Shown piece by piece: positions 8,644 through 16,776 of a stretch of 64,000 nucleotides of DNA (the first letter of the stretch is position 1; each line of letters opens with the position of its first letter). Source of the DNA: Dyella sp. 2HG41-7 (GTDB lineage: Bacteria; Pseudomonadota; Gammaproteobacteria; Xanthomonadales; Rhodanobacteraceae); assembly GCF_021390675.1 (NCBI RefSeq), contig NZ_JAJEJV010000004.1, forward strand, positions 1,364,001 to 1,428,000, in the 5' to 3' direction. The position numbers and the translations under genes were made by a program. Below the pieces are notes generated by a model. That model did not search any database. It worked only from the letters and a program-made list of their open reading frames with translations, and was not told the DNA's origin.

Positions 8644-10614
8644 ATGACCGACCACGATGACATCGGCGCGTTGCTTGGCGCCGACGGCCCGTTCGCCCGC
8701 GAGTTGCCGAACTTCGCACCCCGTCCAGCGCAGCAGGCGATGGCGCGTGCGGTCCGGCACGCCATTGCCGAGTGCGAAACCCTGATCGCCGAAGCTGGCA
8801 CAGGCACGGGCAAAACCTATGCGTACCTCGTGCCGGCCCTGTTGTCGGGCGAGCGCGTGATCGTTTCGACCGGAACCAAGGCGCTGCAGGATCAGTTGTT
8901 CTTCCGCGATCTGCCGAAAGTGCGTTCGGTGTTGGGTGCTCGACTGAAAACCGCGTTGCTGAAAGGCCGTGCCAATTACCTGTGTCTGTATCGACTCGAT
9001 CAAACAGTGCGCGAAGGAGCGAGTTTCGATCGCACTCAGGCGCAGCATTTGGCGGCGATTCGTGCATGGTCGGCGCGCACGCGTCGCGGCGATCGCATGG
9101 AACTGGCCGAAGTGCCGGAAGATTCGTCGCTGTGGATACGCGTCACCTCCACGCCGGAAAATTGCCTGGGCGTGGAATGTCCGTTCTACGACGACTGCCA
9201 CGTCGTGACTGCGCGGCGCGAAGCACAGGAAGCGGACCTGGTGGTGGTGAATCATCATCTGTTGTTCGCCGATCTTGCGTTGAAGCAGGAAGGTTTCGGC
9301 GAAATTCTTCCCGGTGCGCAGGCGTTTATTCTGGACGAAGCGCATCAGATTCCCGAATTGGCTGGGCAGTTCTTTTCGCAAAGTTTGAGCGCGCGCCAAC
9401 TCACCGAGCTGGCGCAAGATGCGTTGGCGGAATGCGACGGCATCACCGGCGCTATCGGCTTGCTGCTCGAACCCGTTGAGGCGTTGCAGGAAACCGTGCG
9501 CAAACTGCGCTTGACGCTCGATGCATTGCCGACGCGCGGTTCGTTCCATGAACTTCTGCAGCGCGATGGCGTGCAATCGGGTCTGCGCGATCTGGCGGAA
9601 TTGCTCGCCGCATTGACCGATGTGCTCGCGTCGCAGGCCGAACGTTCGCGCGGCTTTATGAATGTGCACGAGCGTGCAGCGAGTTTGACGGAACGTCTCG
9701 ACCGCATCATCGAAGAACATTCCGAACAAGATGTGCGCTGGTACGAATTGTTTCCGCGCGGATTCGCGCTGCATGCCACGCCGCTCGATCTCGCCGGGCC
9801 GTTACGCGCAATGCGCGAGCGCACGCATGCGGCGTGGATACACACGTCGGCAACGTTGTCGGTTGCAGGACAGTTCGATCACTTCGCGCGGCAGCTTGGT
9901 CTGGACGATCCGCAGACATTGAGCCTCGAAAGTCCTTTCGACTATGCGCAGCAAGCGGTGTGCTACATGCCGGAAGGCTTGCCCGATCCGGCTGCGCGCG
10001 ATTACACCGATCGCGTGATCGACGCGGTGATGCCGGTGTTGGAAGCATCCAACGGCCGGGCCTTCCTGTTGTTCACGTCGCATCGCGCCTTGCGTCGAGC
10101 CGCCGATTTGCTGGCTGATCGCGTGCCTTGGCCGTTGTTCGTGCAAGGCACCGCGCCGCGTCATCAGTTGTTGGAAGACTTCCGTGCCAGTGGCCACGGC
10201 GTACTGCTTGGCGCGGCCAGTTTTTGGGAAGGCGTCGACGTCGCCGGTGAAGCCTTGTCGGTAGTAATGATCGACAAGCTGCCGTTCGCCGCCCCGGACG
10301 ATCCGGTGTTGCAGGCACGCCTGGAAGCATTGGAGCAGGCGGGCATCAACCCGTTTATGGGGTGGCAGGTTCCTTCGGCTGTCATTGCGCTCAAGCAGGG
10401 CGCGGGACGCCTGATCCGCGATGTCCATGATCGCGGCGTACTGGTGTTGTGCGATCCGCGTCTGACCACCAAGGGTTACGGCAAGTTGTTTCTCAATAGT
10501 TTGCCGCCGATGCCGCGAACGCGGGATGTCGGGGAGGTCCGACGCTTCTTCGACCACTTATCGCCCGAACCAGAAGCTACGGAGCGTGATAGTTTCACCG
10601 GCGCAGGAAGCTAG
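8644..10614 (+). CDS. yoaA: YoaA/DinG-family iron-sulfur ATP-dependent DNA helicase
   Basis: This is a 656-residue XPD-like superfamily 2 helicase. The start was placed at ATG 8644 (MTDHDDIG); the frame extends upstream but the extra residues look non-coding. Walker A is at 49-58 (AEAGTGTGKT) and DEAH at 231-234. Four cysteines positioned for a 4Fe-4S cluster are C114, C174, C179 and C185. C-terminal helicase motifs include GAASFWEGVDV and QGAGRLIRD. Such helicases unwind DNA 5' to 3' in repair; E. coli YoaA works with the clamp-loader subunit HolC. Length (E. coli YoaA 636) and the N-terminal sequence favour YoaA over DinG. The TAG stop forms the first bases of an inverted-repeat element at 10613. 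Confidence 0.93.
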   Translation: MTDHDDIGALLGADGPFARELPNFAPRPAQQAMARAVRHAIAECETLIAEAGTGTGKTYAYLVPALLSGERVIVSTGTKALQDQLFFRDLPKVRSVLGARLKTALLKGRANYLCLYRLDQTVREGASFDRTQAQHLAAIRAWSARTRRGDRMELAEVPEDSSLWIRVTSTPENCLGVECPFYDDCHVVTARREAQEADLVVVNHHLLFADLALKQEGFGEILPGAQAFILDEAHQIPELAGQFFSQSLSARQLTELAQDALAECDGITGAIGLLLEPVEALQETVRKLRLTLDALPTRGSFHELLQRDGVQSGLRDLAELLAALTDVLASQAERSRGFMNVHERAASLTERLDRIIEEHSEQDVRWYELFPRGFALHATPLDLAGPLRAMRERTHAAWIHTSATLSVAGQFDHFARQLGLDDPQTLSLESPFDYAQQAVCYMPEGLPDPAARDYTDRVIDAVMPVLEASNGRAFLLFTSHRALRRAADLLADRVPWPLFVQGTAPRHQLLEDFRASGHGVLLGAASFWEGVDVAGEALSVVMIDKLPFAAPDDPVLQARLEALEQAGINPFMGWQVPSAVIALKQGAGRLIRDVHDRGVLVLCDPRLTTKGYGKLFLNSLPPMPRTRDVGEVRRFFDHLSPEPEATERDSFTGAGS

Positions 10615-10879
10615 GGCCTGATCGCACTATTTGCGTGGCCCGCGCCGGGAGCTGTTTGCGCGCCAGCCAAGGAAGAGCGAGGGAGTGTACGTCCGTACAC
10701 GACTGAGCGATGACGCCGGGTGGCGGGCAAACAGACCCGGCCCTACGGGTTGCCGTTGAGTGGCCGCCATGCGGCAGCGCGCGGCTTGGCTTGACAGCCA
10801 GTCACGCCAGCGCCGCACACTACCACCTGACGGCCACTCAACGGCAACGCGGGCTACGCAAATAGTGCGAACAGGCCCT
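10613..10879. repeat. Cloverleaf-type inverted-repeat element, copy 0 (267 bp)
   Basis: Terminal inverted repeats of 31 bp (10613-10643 and 10849-10879, 2 mismatches) begin AGGGCCTG and contain CGCACTATTTGCG. Directly inside the left repeat sits hairpin A (arms 10644-10664 and 10722-10741, imperfect, sharing CTGTTTGC/GCAAACAG), with an apex hairpin GTGTACG-TC-CGTACAC. A minimal central stem CC-TAC-GG (10742-10748) follows. Hairpin B has perfect 18-bp arms (10749-10766 and 10831-10848) and an apex TGGCT/AGCCA. All three inner stems abut each other and the terminal stem without unpaired bases. Its layout matches the elements at 15046 and 18687, though the sequence differs. No ORF or transposase is inside. 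It begins within the yoaA stop codon and fills most of the yoaA-transporter gap. Confidence 0.8.
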
Positions 10880-10975
10880 AACGGGTTTTGCATACGTATT
10901 CAGGCGGACAAGGAGAGGGGACGGTACGCAGAATCGTCCACGACTTGAAACCATCATGCGGGGAGCATGATTCCG

Positions 10976-12412
10976 ATGCATATAAACACCAATACAGAGA
11001 AAAGCGCGGGACAAGGGGAAGAAGCACGCACCACGGCGCGAGTCGTGTTGATTGCCGCTGCGGCGGCGATCGGCGGATTTTTGTTCGGCTTCGATACGGC
11101 CGTGATCAATGGCGCGGTTGATGCGGTGCGGCATGGATTTGGCCTGGGCGCCGGTCAAATCGGTTTTGCAGTGTCGTGCGCGTTGTTGGGCTCGGCGGTT
11201 GGCGCGTGGTACGCGGGTCCGCTGGCGGATCGATTGGGGCGCGTGCGCACCATGCAAGTTGCGGCGTTGTTTCTGGTGATGAGCGCGCTGGGTTCCGGCC
11301 TCGTGCACGGCGTGTGGGATTTGATGTTCTGGCGCGTGATCGGCGGTATCGGCGTCGGCATGGCGTCGGTGATCGCGCCGGCTTATATCGCCGAAGTGTC
11401 GCCGGCGAACGTGCGTGGTCGCTTGGGTTCGATGCAGCAGTTGGCGATCGTGCTCGGCATCTTCGTCGCGTTGTTGAGCGATGCATGGCTTGCCAGCACC
11501 GCAGGCGGCGCCGCGCAGAAACTTTGGTTCGGCTTGGAAGCGTGGCGCTGGATGTTCCTGGTCGCCACGGTGCCCGCGCTTATTTACGGTGTGATGGTGC
11601 TGGGCGTGCCGGAGTCGCCACGTTATCTGGTGGCGCGCGGACGTCCGGCCGAAGCGCGTGTGGTGCTTGCGAAGGTGTTGGATCTGCACAGCGATCACGC
11701 GCTGGATGCCAAGATCAACGACATCGCGCATAGCCTGAAAGTGGAATATCGGCCGAGCTTGCGCGACTTGCGCGGTCCTCGCGCCGGTTTGCTGCCAATT
11801 GTGTGGGTGGGCATTCTGCTTTCGGTGTTCCAGCAGTTTGTCGGCATCAATGTGATCTTCTATTACTCGTCCACGCTTTGGCATTCGGTGGGTTTCAGCG
11901 AGGCGGATTCGTTCTCGATCACGGTGGTCACCTCGATCGTCAACGTGCTGGTGACGCTGGTGGCGATTGCCTTGGTCGACAAGATCGGGCGTAAACCGCT
12001 GCTGCTGATCGGTTCGGGCGGCATGGCGATTACGCTGGCGATGATGGCCTGGTGTTTTTCGCAAGCGACCGGTAGCGGCGCGACGCTGAGTTTGCCGGCG
12101 CCTTGGAACATCGTTGCGCTGGTCGCCGCGAATGCCTATGTCGTGTGTTTCGGCCTCAGCTGGGGACCGATGGTGTGGGTGCTGCTGGGTGAAATGTTCC
12201 CGAACAGCATTCGCGCGATTGCGTTGGCGGTGGCGGCGGCCGCGCAGTGGATTGCGAACTTCGTCATTACCAGCACATTCCCGTGGCTGGCGGAACTGGG
12301 TCTTACGTTTGCGTATGGCTTGTACGCGCTGTTCGCGTTCCTGTCGCTGCTATTCGTGATGCGCTCCGTGCGCGAAACGCGCGGCATGGAATTGGAAGAT
12401 ATGCACGCGTAA
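10976..12412 (+). CDS. MFS sugar:proton symporter (sugar porter family)
   Basis: This is a 478-residue inner-membrane transporter with 12 predicted helices. Sugar-porter signatures are present: GFLFGFDTAVINGA in helix 1, DRLGRVRTM after helix 2, PRYLVARGR before the central loop, QQFVGINVIFYYSSTLW in helix 7, and DKIGRKPLLLIG. These match XylE/GalP/GLUT-like proteins that move hexoses or pentoses with H+. The actual sugar cannot be assigned. I chose ATG 10976 because GGGGAG lies 10 bases upstream; ATG 10967 is in frame but too close to it. It is monocistronic, preceded by the repeat element and followed by a terminator shared with hemE. Confidence 0.93.
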   Translation: MHINTNTEKSAGQGEEARTTARVVLIAAAAAIGGFLFGFDTAVINGAVDAVRHGFGLGAGQIGFAVSCALLGSAVGAWYAGPLADRLGRVRTMQVAALFLVMSALGSGLVHGVWDLMFWRVIGGIGVGMASVIAPAYIAEVSPANVRGRLGSMQQLAIVLGIFVALLSDAWLASTAGGAAQKLWFGLEAWRWMFLVATVPALIYGVMVLGVPESPRYLVARGRPAEARVVLAKVLDLHSDHALDAKINDIAHSLKVEYRPSLRDLRGPRAGLLPIVWVGILLSVFQQFVGINVIFYYSSTLWHSVGFSEADSFSITVVTSIVNVLVTLVAIALVDKIGRKPLLLIGSGGMAITLAMMAWCFSQATGSGATLSLPAPWNIVALVAANAYVVCFGLSWGPMVWVLLGEMFPNSIRAIALAVAAAAQWIANFVITSTFPWLAELGLTFAYGLYALFAFLSLLFVMRSVRETRGMELEDMHA

Positions 12413-12421
12413 TTCGATATG

Positions 12422-12451
12422 TGCGTCCCTGTCGCCGCCGACAGGGACGCA
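12422..12451. terminator. Bidirectional hairpin terminator between sugar porter and hemE
   Basis: A perfect 13-bp stem (12422-12434 with 12439-12451, starting TGCGTCCCTG) closes a CCGC loop and is followed by TGCGTTTTA. It lies exactly between two convergent genes, so it probably stops transcription from at least the plus-strand gene. The U-tract is short. Confidence 0.65.
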
Positions 12452-12457
12452 TGCGTT

Positions 12458-13528
12458 TTATGTCGCGCGAAGCAAACGGCTGAACGAGTGCACCTCGTCC
12501 ACCAACACCTTGACGTGTTCGGGATCGACTTCGGGCGTCACGCCGTGCCCCAGATTGAACACGTGCCCCGGGTTGTTGCCGTAACTGTCGAGCACACGAT
12601 GGACTTCGCGGCGAATCACATCGGGACTAGCGCGCAACACGGCGGGATCGAGATTGCCTTGCAGCGCGACTTTTCCATGGACTGCGCGGCGTGCGTCGCC
12701 AATGTCGATGGTCCAATCCACGCCGAGCGCGGCGCAGCCGGTATCGACCATCTCGACGAGATGCGCATTCGCGCCTTTCGAAAAAAGGATTACCGGTACA
12801 TCGCGCGTATGGACGTTCGCCTTGAGCGCGGCCACGACTTGCGACAGATAGCGCAGCGAGAATTCGCGAAACGCCGTGGGACCCAGTAAACCGCCCCAGG
12901 TGTCGAATACCATCAACGCCTGCGCACCCGCAGCGGCTTGTGCAATGAGATAGGCGGAAACGGAGCGCGCCAAGGTATCCAGCAGCGTGTGCGCCAAAGC
13001 CGGATCGTTCCAACACATCGCTTTGGCGGTGGCGAAATCGCGCGAACCTTCGCCTTCCACCATATAACAGGCCAGTGTCCACGGGCTGCCGGAAAACCCG
13101 ATCAGCGGCACGCGGCCGGCGAGTTCGCGGCGGATCACGCGCACGGCGTCCATCACGTAACGCAGCTCGGTTTCCATATCCGGCACGCCGAGCCGTTCCA
13201 CGTCGGCGCGCGTGCGCACCGGTCGCGCAAACTGCGGACCTTCGCCTTGCGCGAACGATAGGCCCAGGCCCATCGCATCTGGAATGGTGAGAATGTCCGA
13301 GAACAGAATCGCCGCATCCAGGTCGAAGCGTTCCAGCGGTTGCAGCGTGACTTCGCACGCCAGCTCGGGATTTTGGGCCAGCGCCATAAAGCTGCCGGCC
13401 TTGGCGCGCGTGGCGCGGTACTCGGGCAGATAACGGCCCGCCTGGCGCATCACCCAAACCGGCGTGGCGTCGACGGGCTCGCGGCGCAGGGCGCGCAGCA
13501 AGCGATCATTCTTGAGGGGGGTATCCAT
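12458..13528 (-). CDS. hemE: Uroporphyrinogen decarboxylase
   Basis: This is a 356-residue cytosolic enzyme that decarboxylates the four acetate side chains of uroporphyrinogen III to give coproporphyrinogen III in haem synthesis. The N-terminal signature [16 protein letters not shown] is present, with the conserved Arg pair and Asp ([12 protein letters not shown]) that coordinate the pyrrole nitrogens. The family motif [16 protein letters not shown] and the C-terminal [13 protein letters not shown] are intact, and length is normal. The start ATG at 13528 is 3 bases from the WGR protein stop, so the two are likely co-transcribed, as part of an aroK-aroB-WGR-hemE string. Confidence 0.97.
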   Translation of the reverse strand: MDTPLKNDRLLRALRREPVDATPVWVMRQAGRYLPEYRATRAKAGSFMALAQNPELACEVTLQPLERFDLDAAILFSDILTIPDAMGLGLSFAQGEGPQFARPVRTRADVERLGVPDMETELRYVMDAVRVIRRELAGRVPLIGFSGSPWTLACYMVEGEGSRDFATAKAMCWNDPALAHTLLDTLARSVSAYLIAQAAAGAQALMVFDTWGGLLGPTAFREFSLRYLSQVVAALKANVHTRDVPVILFSKGANAHLVEMVDTGCAALGVDWTIDIGDARRAVHGKVALQGNLDPAVLRASPDVIRREVHRVLDSYGNNPGHVFNLGHGVTPEVDPEHVKVLVDEVHSFSRLLRAT

Positions 13529-13531
13529 GAT

Positions 13532-13795
13532 TTATCGGCGTCCGTGAGGGCCATCGAGCCCCTGGGCAAACATCACGCGATAGCCGCGCTTGAGCTGGGC
13601 ATCGCGCACTTTTTCGAAGGCGGCGATGGCTTCGTCGCGTTCCAGGTATTGGTCGCGCTTGAGCGTGGCGCGGCCGCCTTGCGTGCCGGACTCGCGATAA
13701 AGCGTCCAGCCGCCGAGCAGATCCTGCTCCAGCACGATCTGGACATAGCGCGGCGGTTCGGCCGAGGCTGGCATGGTTTGCAAATAGAGGCGCAT
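13532..13795 (-). CDS. Small WGR-domain protein
   Basis: This 87-residue protein is nearly all one WGR domain: RYVQIVLEQDLLGGWTLYRE, then the GTQGGRATLKR core and a helical tail. WGR domains occur in PARPs and in many small bacterial proteins; nucleic-acid binding is plausible but unproven here. I chose ATG 13795 (MRLYLQTMPA), which begins at the first conserved residues; the longer frame (from 13822) looks non-coding. It sits tightly upstream of hemE and downstream of aroB on the same strand. Confidence 0.82.
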   Translation of the reverse strand: MRLYLQTMPASAEPPRYVQIVLEQDLLGGWTLYRESGTQGGRATLKRDQYLERDEAIAAFEKVRDAQLKRGYRVMFAQGLDGPHGRR

Positions 13796-13932
13796 GGCGT
13801 CCCTGGTTAACGATACGGCCACAACGCCGCAGATCGGTCATTTTAGATGGGAGGCGGCTTGCTAGCGAGGGCGACCGCACGAAGCCCTTATCGGCCGTTG
13901 AGGAAGGGTAGGGAAATGGCGTCGGCCGGTCG

Positions 13933-15039
13933 TCAGCGCCCGACGCACGCCTCGCGCAGCAGGGCAAGCACATCCGCTTCGTCGACACCCGAGACGATTT
14001 CCGCGCGCCCGATGCCGCGCCACAGAATCAGCCTCAACGTGCCGGCCGTGTTCTTCTTGTCCAACCGCATCAAAGCCAACAGATGATCGGCGTCGAAGCC
14101 GGCTGGAACGGTGGTCGGCAACCCGATCGCCGCCAACAGGCCCACAAGGCGCTGCGTGTCGTCAGTCGCGCTCATGCCGAGCCGTTCGGACAGCCGCGCT
14201 GCCAGCACCATGCCTACCGCGACACCTTCGCCATGCAGCAAGGTCGTGTATCGACCGGCCGTTTCCAGCGCATGCCCGAACGTATGCCCGAGGTTGAGCA
14301 GGGCGCGCTCGCCTTGTTCGGTTTCGTCGCGCGCCACGACGCCGGCTTTGTAGCGAACCTTGGTCGCAATCGCCTGGATAAGCGCTGTTTCTTCGCGTGC
14401 GGCCAAGGCGGCGGCGTTTTGCTCCAGCCATCCGAAGAACGGCGCATCACCGATCGCCGCGCCTTTGACGACTTCCGCCATGCCGGCGCGATATTCGCGT
14501 GCGGGCAGGCTATCCAGCGTACCGATATCGGCCACGACCGCGCGCGGCTGGTGAAACGCGCCGACGAGATTCTTGCCAGCAGGTAGATTGACGCCGGTTT
14601 TGCCGCCGACAGATGAATCGACCATCGACAGCAAGGTGGTTGGCATCTGAATGAAATCGATCCCTCGCATCCAGCATGCTGCCGTGAAGCCCGCAAGATC
14701 GCCCACAACGCCGCCGCCCAATGCGATCACGCAGGCATCGCGCGTTGCGCCGAGCTTGCTCAGCGCTTCCAGCGCCGAACCGACATTGGAGAAACTTTTG
14801 TGCGCTTCGCCGTCGTCGAGTAGGAACGAGGACCAGTGCAAACCATCCAGTCCACGCGCAACCCGCTCCAGATACAACGGCGCGACCGTGCTGTTGCTGA
14901 TTACCATCGCATGTTTCCCGCGCAGCGCAGCGCGCCAGCGTGCGTGATCGTCCAACAAGCCGCGGCCGATCCAGACGGGATAACTGCGTTCGCCGAGCGT
15001 AACGGTGATGGTTTCTTGCGGCGTGGTCGTGCTCATCAT
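13933..15039 (-). CDS. aroB: 3-dehydroquinate synthase
   Basis: This ~368-residue NAD- and metal-dependent enzyme converts DAHP to 3-dehydroquinate, the second shikimate step. It has ALGGGVVGDLAGF for NAD binding, a lysine in GGKTGVNLPAGKN, and metal ligands in RAGMAEVVKGA, NLGHTFGHALE and LLHGEGVAVGM. The start is ATG 15039 or the adjacent 15036. The frame stays open through the neighbouring repeat to ATG 15078, giving a possible N-terminal extension encoded by the left terminal repeat. That extension is not part of the enzyme fold. No clear Shine-Dalgarno precedes either start. aroK lies upstream across the 288-bp element. Confidence 0.96.
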   Translation of the reverse strand: MMSTTTPQETITVTLGERSYPVWIGRGLLDDHARWRAALRGKHAMVISNSTVAPLYLERVARGLDGLHWSSFLLDDGEAHKSFSNVGSALEALSKLGATRDACVIALGGGVVGDLAGFTAACWMRGIDFIQMPTTLLSMVDSSVGGKTGVNLPAGKNLVGAFHQPRAVVADIGTLDSLPAREYRAGMAEVVKGAAIGDAPFFGWLEQNAAALAAREETALIQAIATKVRYKAGVVARDETEQGERALLNLGHTFGHALETAGRYTTLLHGEGVAVGMVLAARLSERLGMSATDDTQRLVGLLAAIGLPTTVPAGFDADHLLALMRLDKKNTAGTLRLILWRGIGRAEIVSGVDEADVLALLREACVGR

Positions 15040-15045
15040 GCGGTT

Positions 15046-15333
15046 GGGGTGCTCTGACTCATTTTGCGTAGGCGTCATGATGTCCAGAAGGCTCGCACGC
15101 AGTGTTGCGCGGCGTAGGGCAGACTGGCCGTCTGTTCAAGGCGCGCAACACTGCGTGCGAGCCTTCTGGGCATCACCCCACTTAGTATATCAATGCGATG
15201 GGGCCGGCCCTGTTTGTCCGCATACCTTCGGTCCGTTGGTTCAACAGACGGCCAGTCTGCCATCACCAACGGCCCTGTGGTCTGCGAACAAACAGGGCCG
15301 GTGACGCCTACGCAAAATGAGTCAGAGCACCCC
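15046..15333. repeat. Cloverleaf-type inverted-repeat element, copy 1 (288 bp)
   Basis: Perfect 32-bp terminal inverted repeats (15046-15077 and 15302-15333) read GGGGTGCTCTGACTC at the outer end. Hairpin A follows at once (15078-15110 with 15143-15175; 33 bp with one T-G pair, the inner 26 bp perfect), with apex CAGAC-TGGCC-GTCTG at 15120-15134. A central stem CCCC/GGGG (15176-15179, 15200-15203) closes a 20-nt AT-richer loop. Hairpin B (15204-15222 with 15283-15301, one mismatch) holds an inner 8-bp stem (15233-15240, 15265-15272) and apex CAGAC-GGCCA-GTCTG (15245-15259). No base is unpaired at the four-way junction. The right repeat contains the aroK stop codon; the left repeat ends 6 bases from the aroB start. 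No protein-coding content is recognised. Confidence 0.9.
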
Positions 15334-15864
15334 TCGATTCCAGGTTTTATCGATCAATGTGAAACAACGCTCGCTCGCCAAGGCAACGCCTTCGTGCTCG
15401 TGGCCGGGCGGAATGATGAGATCGGCGATCTCCTCATAAAGCGACGTGCGTGCGGCGGCCATGGCTTCCAGTTTGCGATGGCGATCAGCGTCGGCGAGCA
15501 ACGGGCGCGACGTATCGTGTGCAAGTCGATGCAATTGCAGCGACACGGTGGCCTGCAACCACACCACATAACCGCGCTCACGCAGGCTGCGGCGATTGTC
15601 CGGGTCGAGCACCGCGCCCGCGCCGCTCGCCAGCACCACGCCGCTGCGATCGCTACATTCGTCGAGCAACGCGCGCTCGCGACGGCGAAATCCGGCTTCG
15701 CCCTCGACGTCGAAGATGGTGTTGACCGAAACGCCGGTCACGCGTTCGATTTCCTGGTCGAGATCGAGAAACGGCATGTGGTAACGCGCGGCAAGCTGGC
15801 GGCCGATCGAGGTTTTGCCGGCGCCCGTCGGCCCGATCAGAAAGAGGTTGCGCGAAGGATTCAT
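15322..15864 (-). CDS. aroK: Shikimate kinase
   Basis: This 180-residue P-loop kinase phosphorylates shikimate at the 3-hydroxyl with ATP. Walker A is GPTGAGKTS near the N-terminus. The shikimate-binding FLDLDQEIE and GEAGFRRRE follow, then LASGAGAVLD (usually GGG in the family) and the lid Arg in TSRPLLAD. ATG 15864 gives the normal N-terminus (MNPSRNLFLIG). The last codons, Gly-Val-Leu-stop, lie inside the right terminal repeat of the 288-bp element, so the element appears to have supplied the present C-terminus and stop. It sits upstream of aroB on the same strand. Confidence 0.95.
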   Translation of the reverse strand: MNPSRNLFLIGPTGAGKTSIGRQLAARYHMPFLDLDQEIERVTGVSVNTIFDVEGEAGFRRRERALLDECSDRSGVVLASGAGAVLDPDNRRSLRERGYVVWLQATVSLQLHRLAHDTSRPLLADADRHRKLEAMAAARTSLYEEIADLIIPPGHEHEGVALASERCFTLIDKTWNRGVL

Positions 15865-15912
15865 GTGAGGATAGTAGCAGGGGAACGAAATCGAGCCCCT
15901 ACAGGTGAATGG

Positions 15913-16776
15913 ATGTCCGAACGTGTTTTGATAGCCGGTTGCGGCGATCTGGGCGAGCGTGTGGCGCGTTCGCTGCTGGCGCGCGGCGATGAGGTTTATG
16001 CGATTCGCCGGCATCCGCCGGAAGATGGTGGAGCGATCCGTTGGCTGTCGGCGGACCTGACCCGGCCTGAGACTTTGATCGCGTTACCGAGGCACATCAC
16101 CCAACTTGTCTTTGCGCCGGCGCCGGACGCGCGCCAACAGGAACGCTATCGCGCCGTATTTCTCGACGGATTGCGCAACGTGCTCAATGCGCTCGACGCA
16201 TCTGAACTACGCAGGTCGTTGTTGGTTTCCTCCAGCGCCGTTTATGGCGAACACGGCGGCGATTGGGTGGATGAGTCCACGCCGCCCGCACCGTTGAGCT
16301 TCAACGGCGAGGTCTTGTGGGAGGCGGAGCGAATGCTGGCGGCGCGCGCGACGGAGTCGGTCGCGTTGCGGCTAGCGGGGCTTTACGGGCCAGGACGCAC
16401 GCAGTTACTCGACCGATTGATGGCGGCCCAGGCGAGGGCGCCGCGCACGGCACCGCATTGGGCCAATCGCATCCATGTGGATGATGCGGCCGCGGCGATC
16501 GCGCATCTGTTGGCGTTGCCCCACGCGGAGCAGGTTTATGTCGGTGTTGATGACACGCCTTTGCCGCTGCACGTTTTCTACGACGATCTCGCCGCAAAAA
16601 TCGGTGCGCCGCCCGTACCCGAAGGGCCGGCGCCCACCGCAGTGGGCAGCAAGCGGCTCAGCAATGCTCGGCTTCGAGCCTCCGGCTTTTCCATGATGTG
16701 GCCCGATGCGCGCGACGGTTACGCGCAGATGCTAAGAAGCATGCAATCGTCCATCTTGCCGGCGCGTCAGGATTGA
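15913..16776 (+). CDS. NAD-dependent epimerase/dehydratase-like SDR protein
   Basis: This 287-residue protein starts MSERVLIAGCGDLGERVA with a Rossmann loop at 9-14 (GCGDLG). It then shows the extended-SDR order: LLVSSSAVYGEHGG with the active-site Ser and Tyr, and LRLAGLYGPGR near the middle. The following E-A-E-R segment lacks an obvious YxxxK spacing. It resembles the YeeZ-type single-domain epimerase-like proteins whose substrate is unknown. The start was set at ATG 15913; upstream open frame runs through the repeat element and antisense to aroK and is not coding. It diverges from aroK and overlaps the tail of the convergent regulator by 10 bases. Confidence 0.87.
   Translation: MSERVLIAGCGDLGERVARSLLARGDEVYAIRRHPPEDGGAIRWLSADLTRPETLIALPRHITQLVFAPAPDARQQERYRAVFLDGLRNVLNALDASELRRSLLVSSSAVYGEHGGDWVDESTPPAPLSFNGEVLWEAERMLAARATESVALRLAGLYGPGRTQLLDRLMAAQARAPRTAPHWANRIHVDDAAAAIAHLLALPHAEQVYVGVDDTPLPLHVFYDDLAAKIGAPPVPEGPAPTAVGSKRLSNARLRASGFSMMWPDARDGYAQMLRSMQSSILPARQD

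Noticed and set aside
15193-15912. N-terminal extension of the SDR gene through the 288-bp repeat and antisense to aroK
   Set aside because: The conserved Rossmann start is at 15913; the upstream residues are shadow translation of the repeat and aroK.
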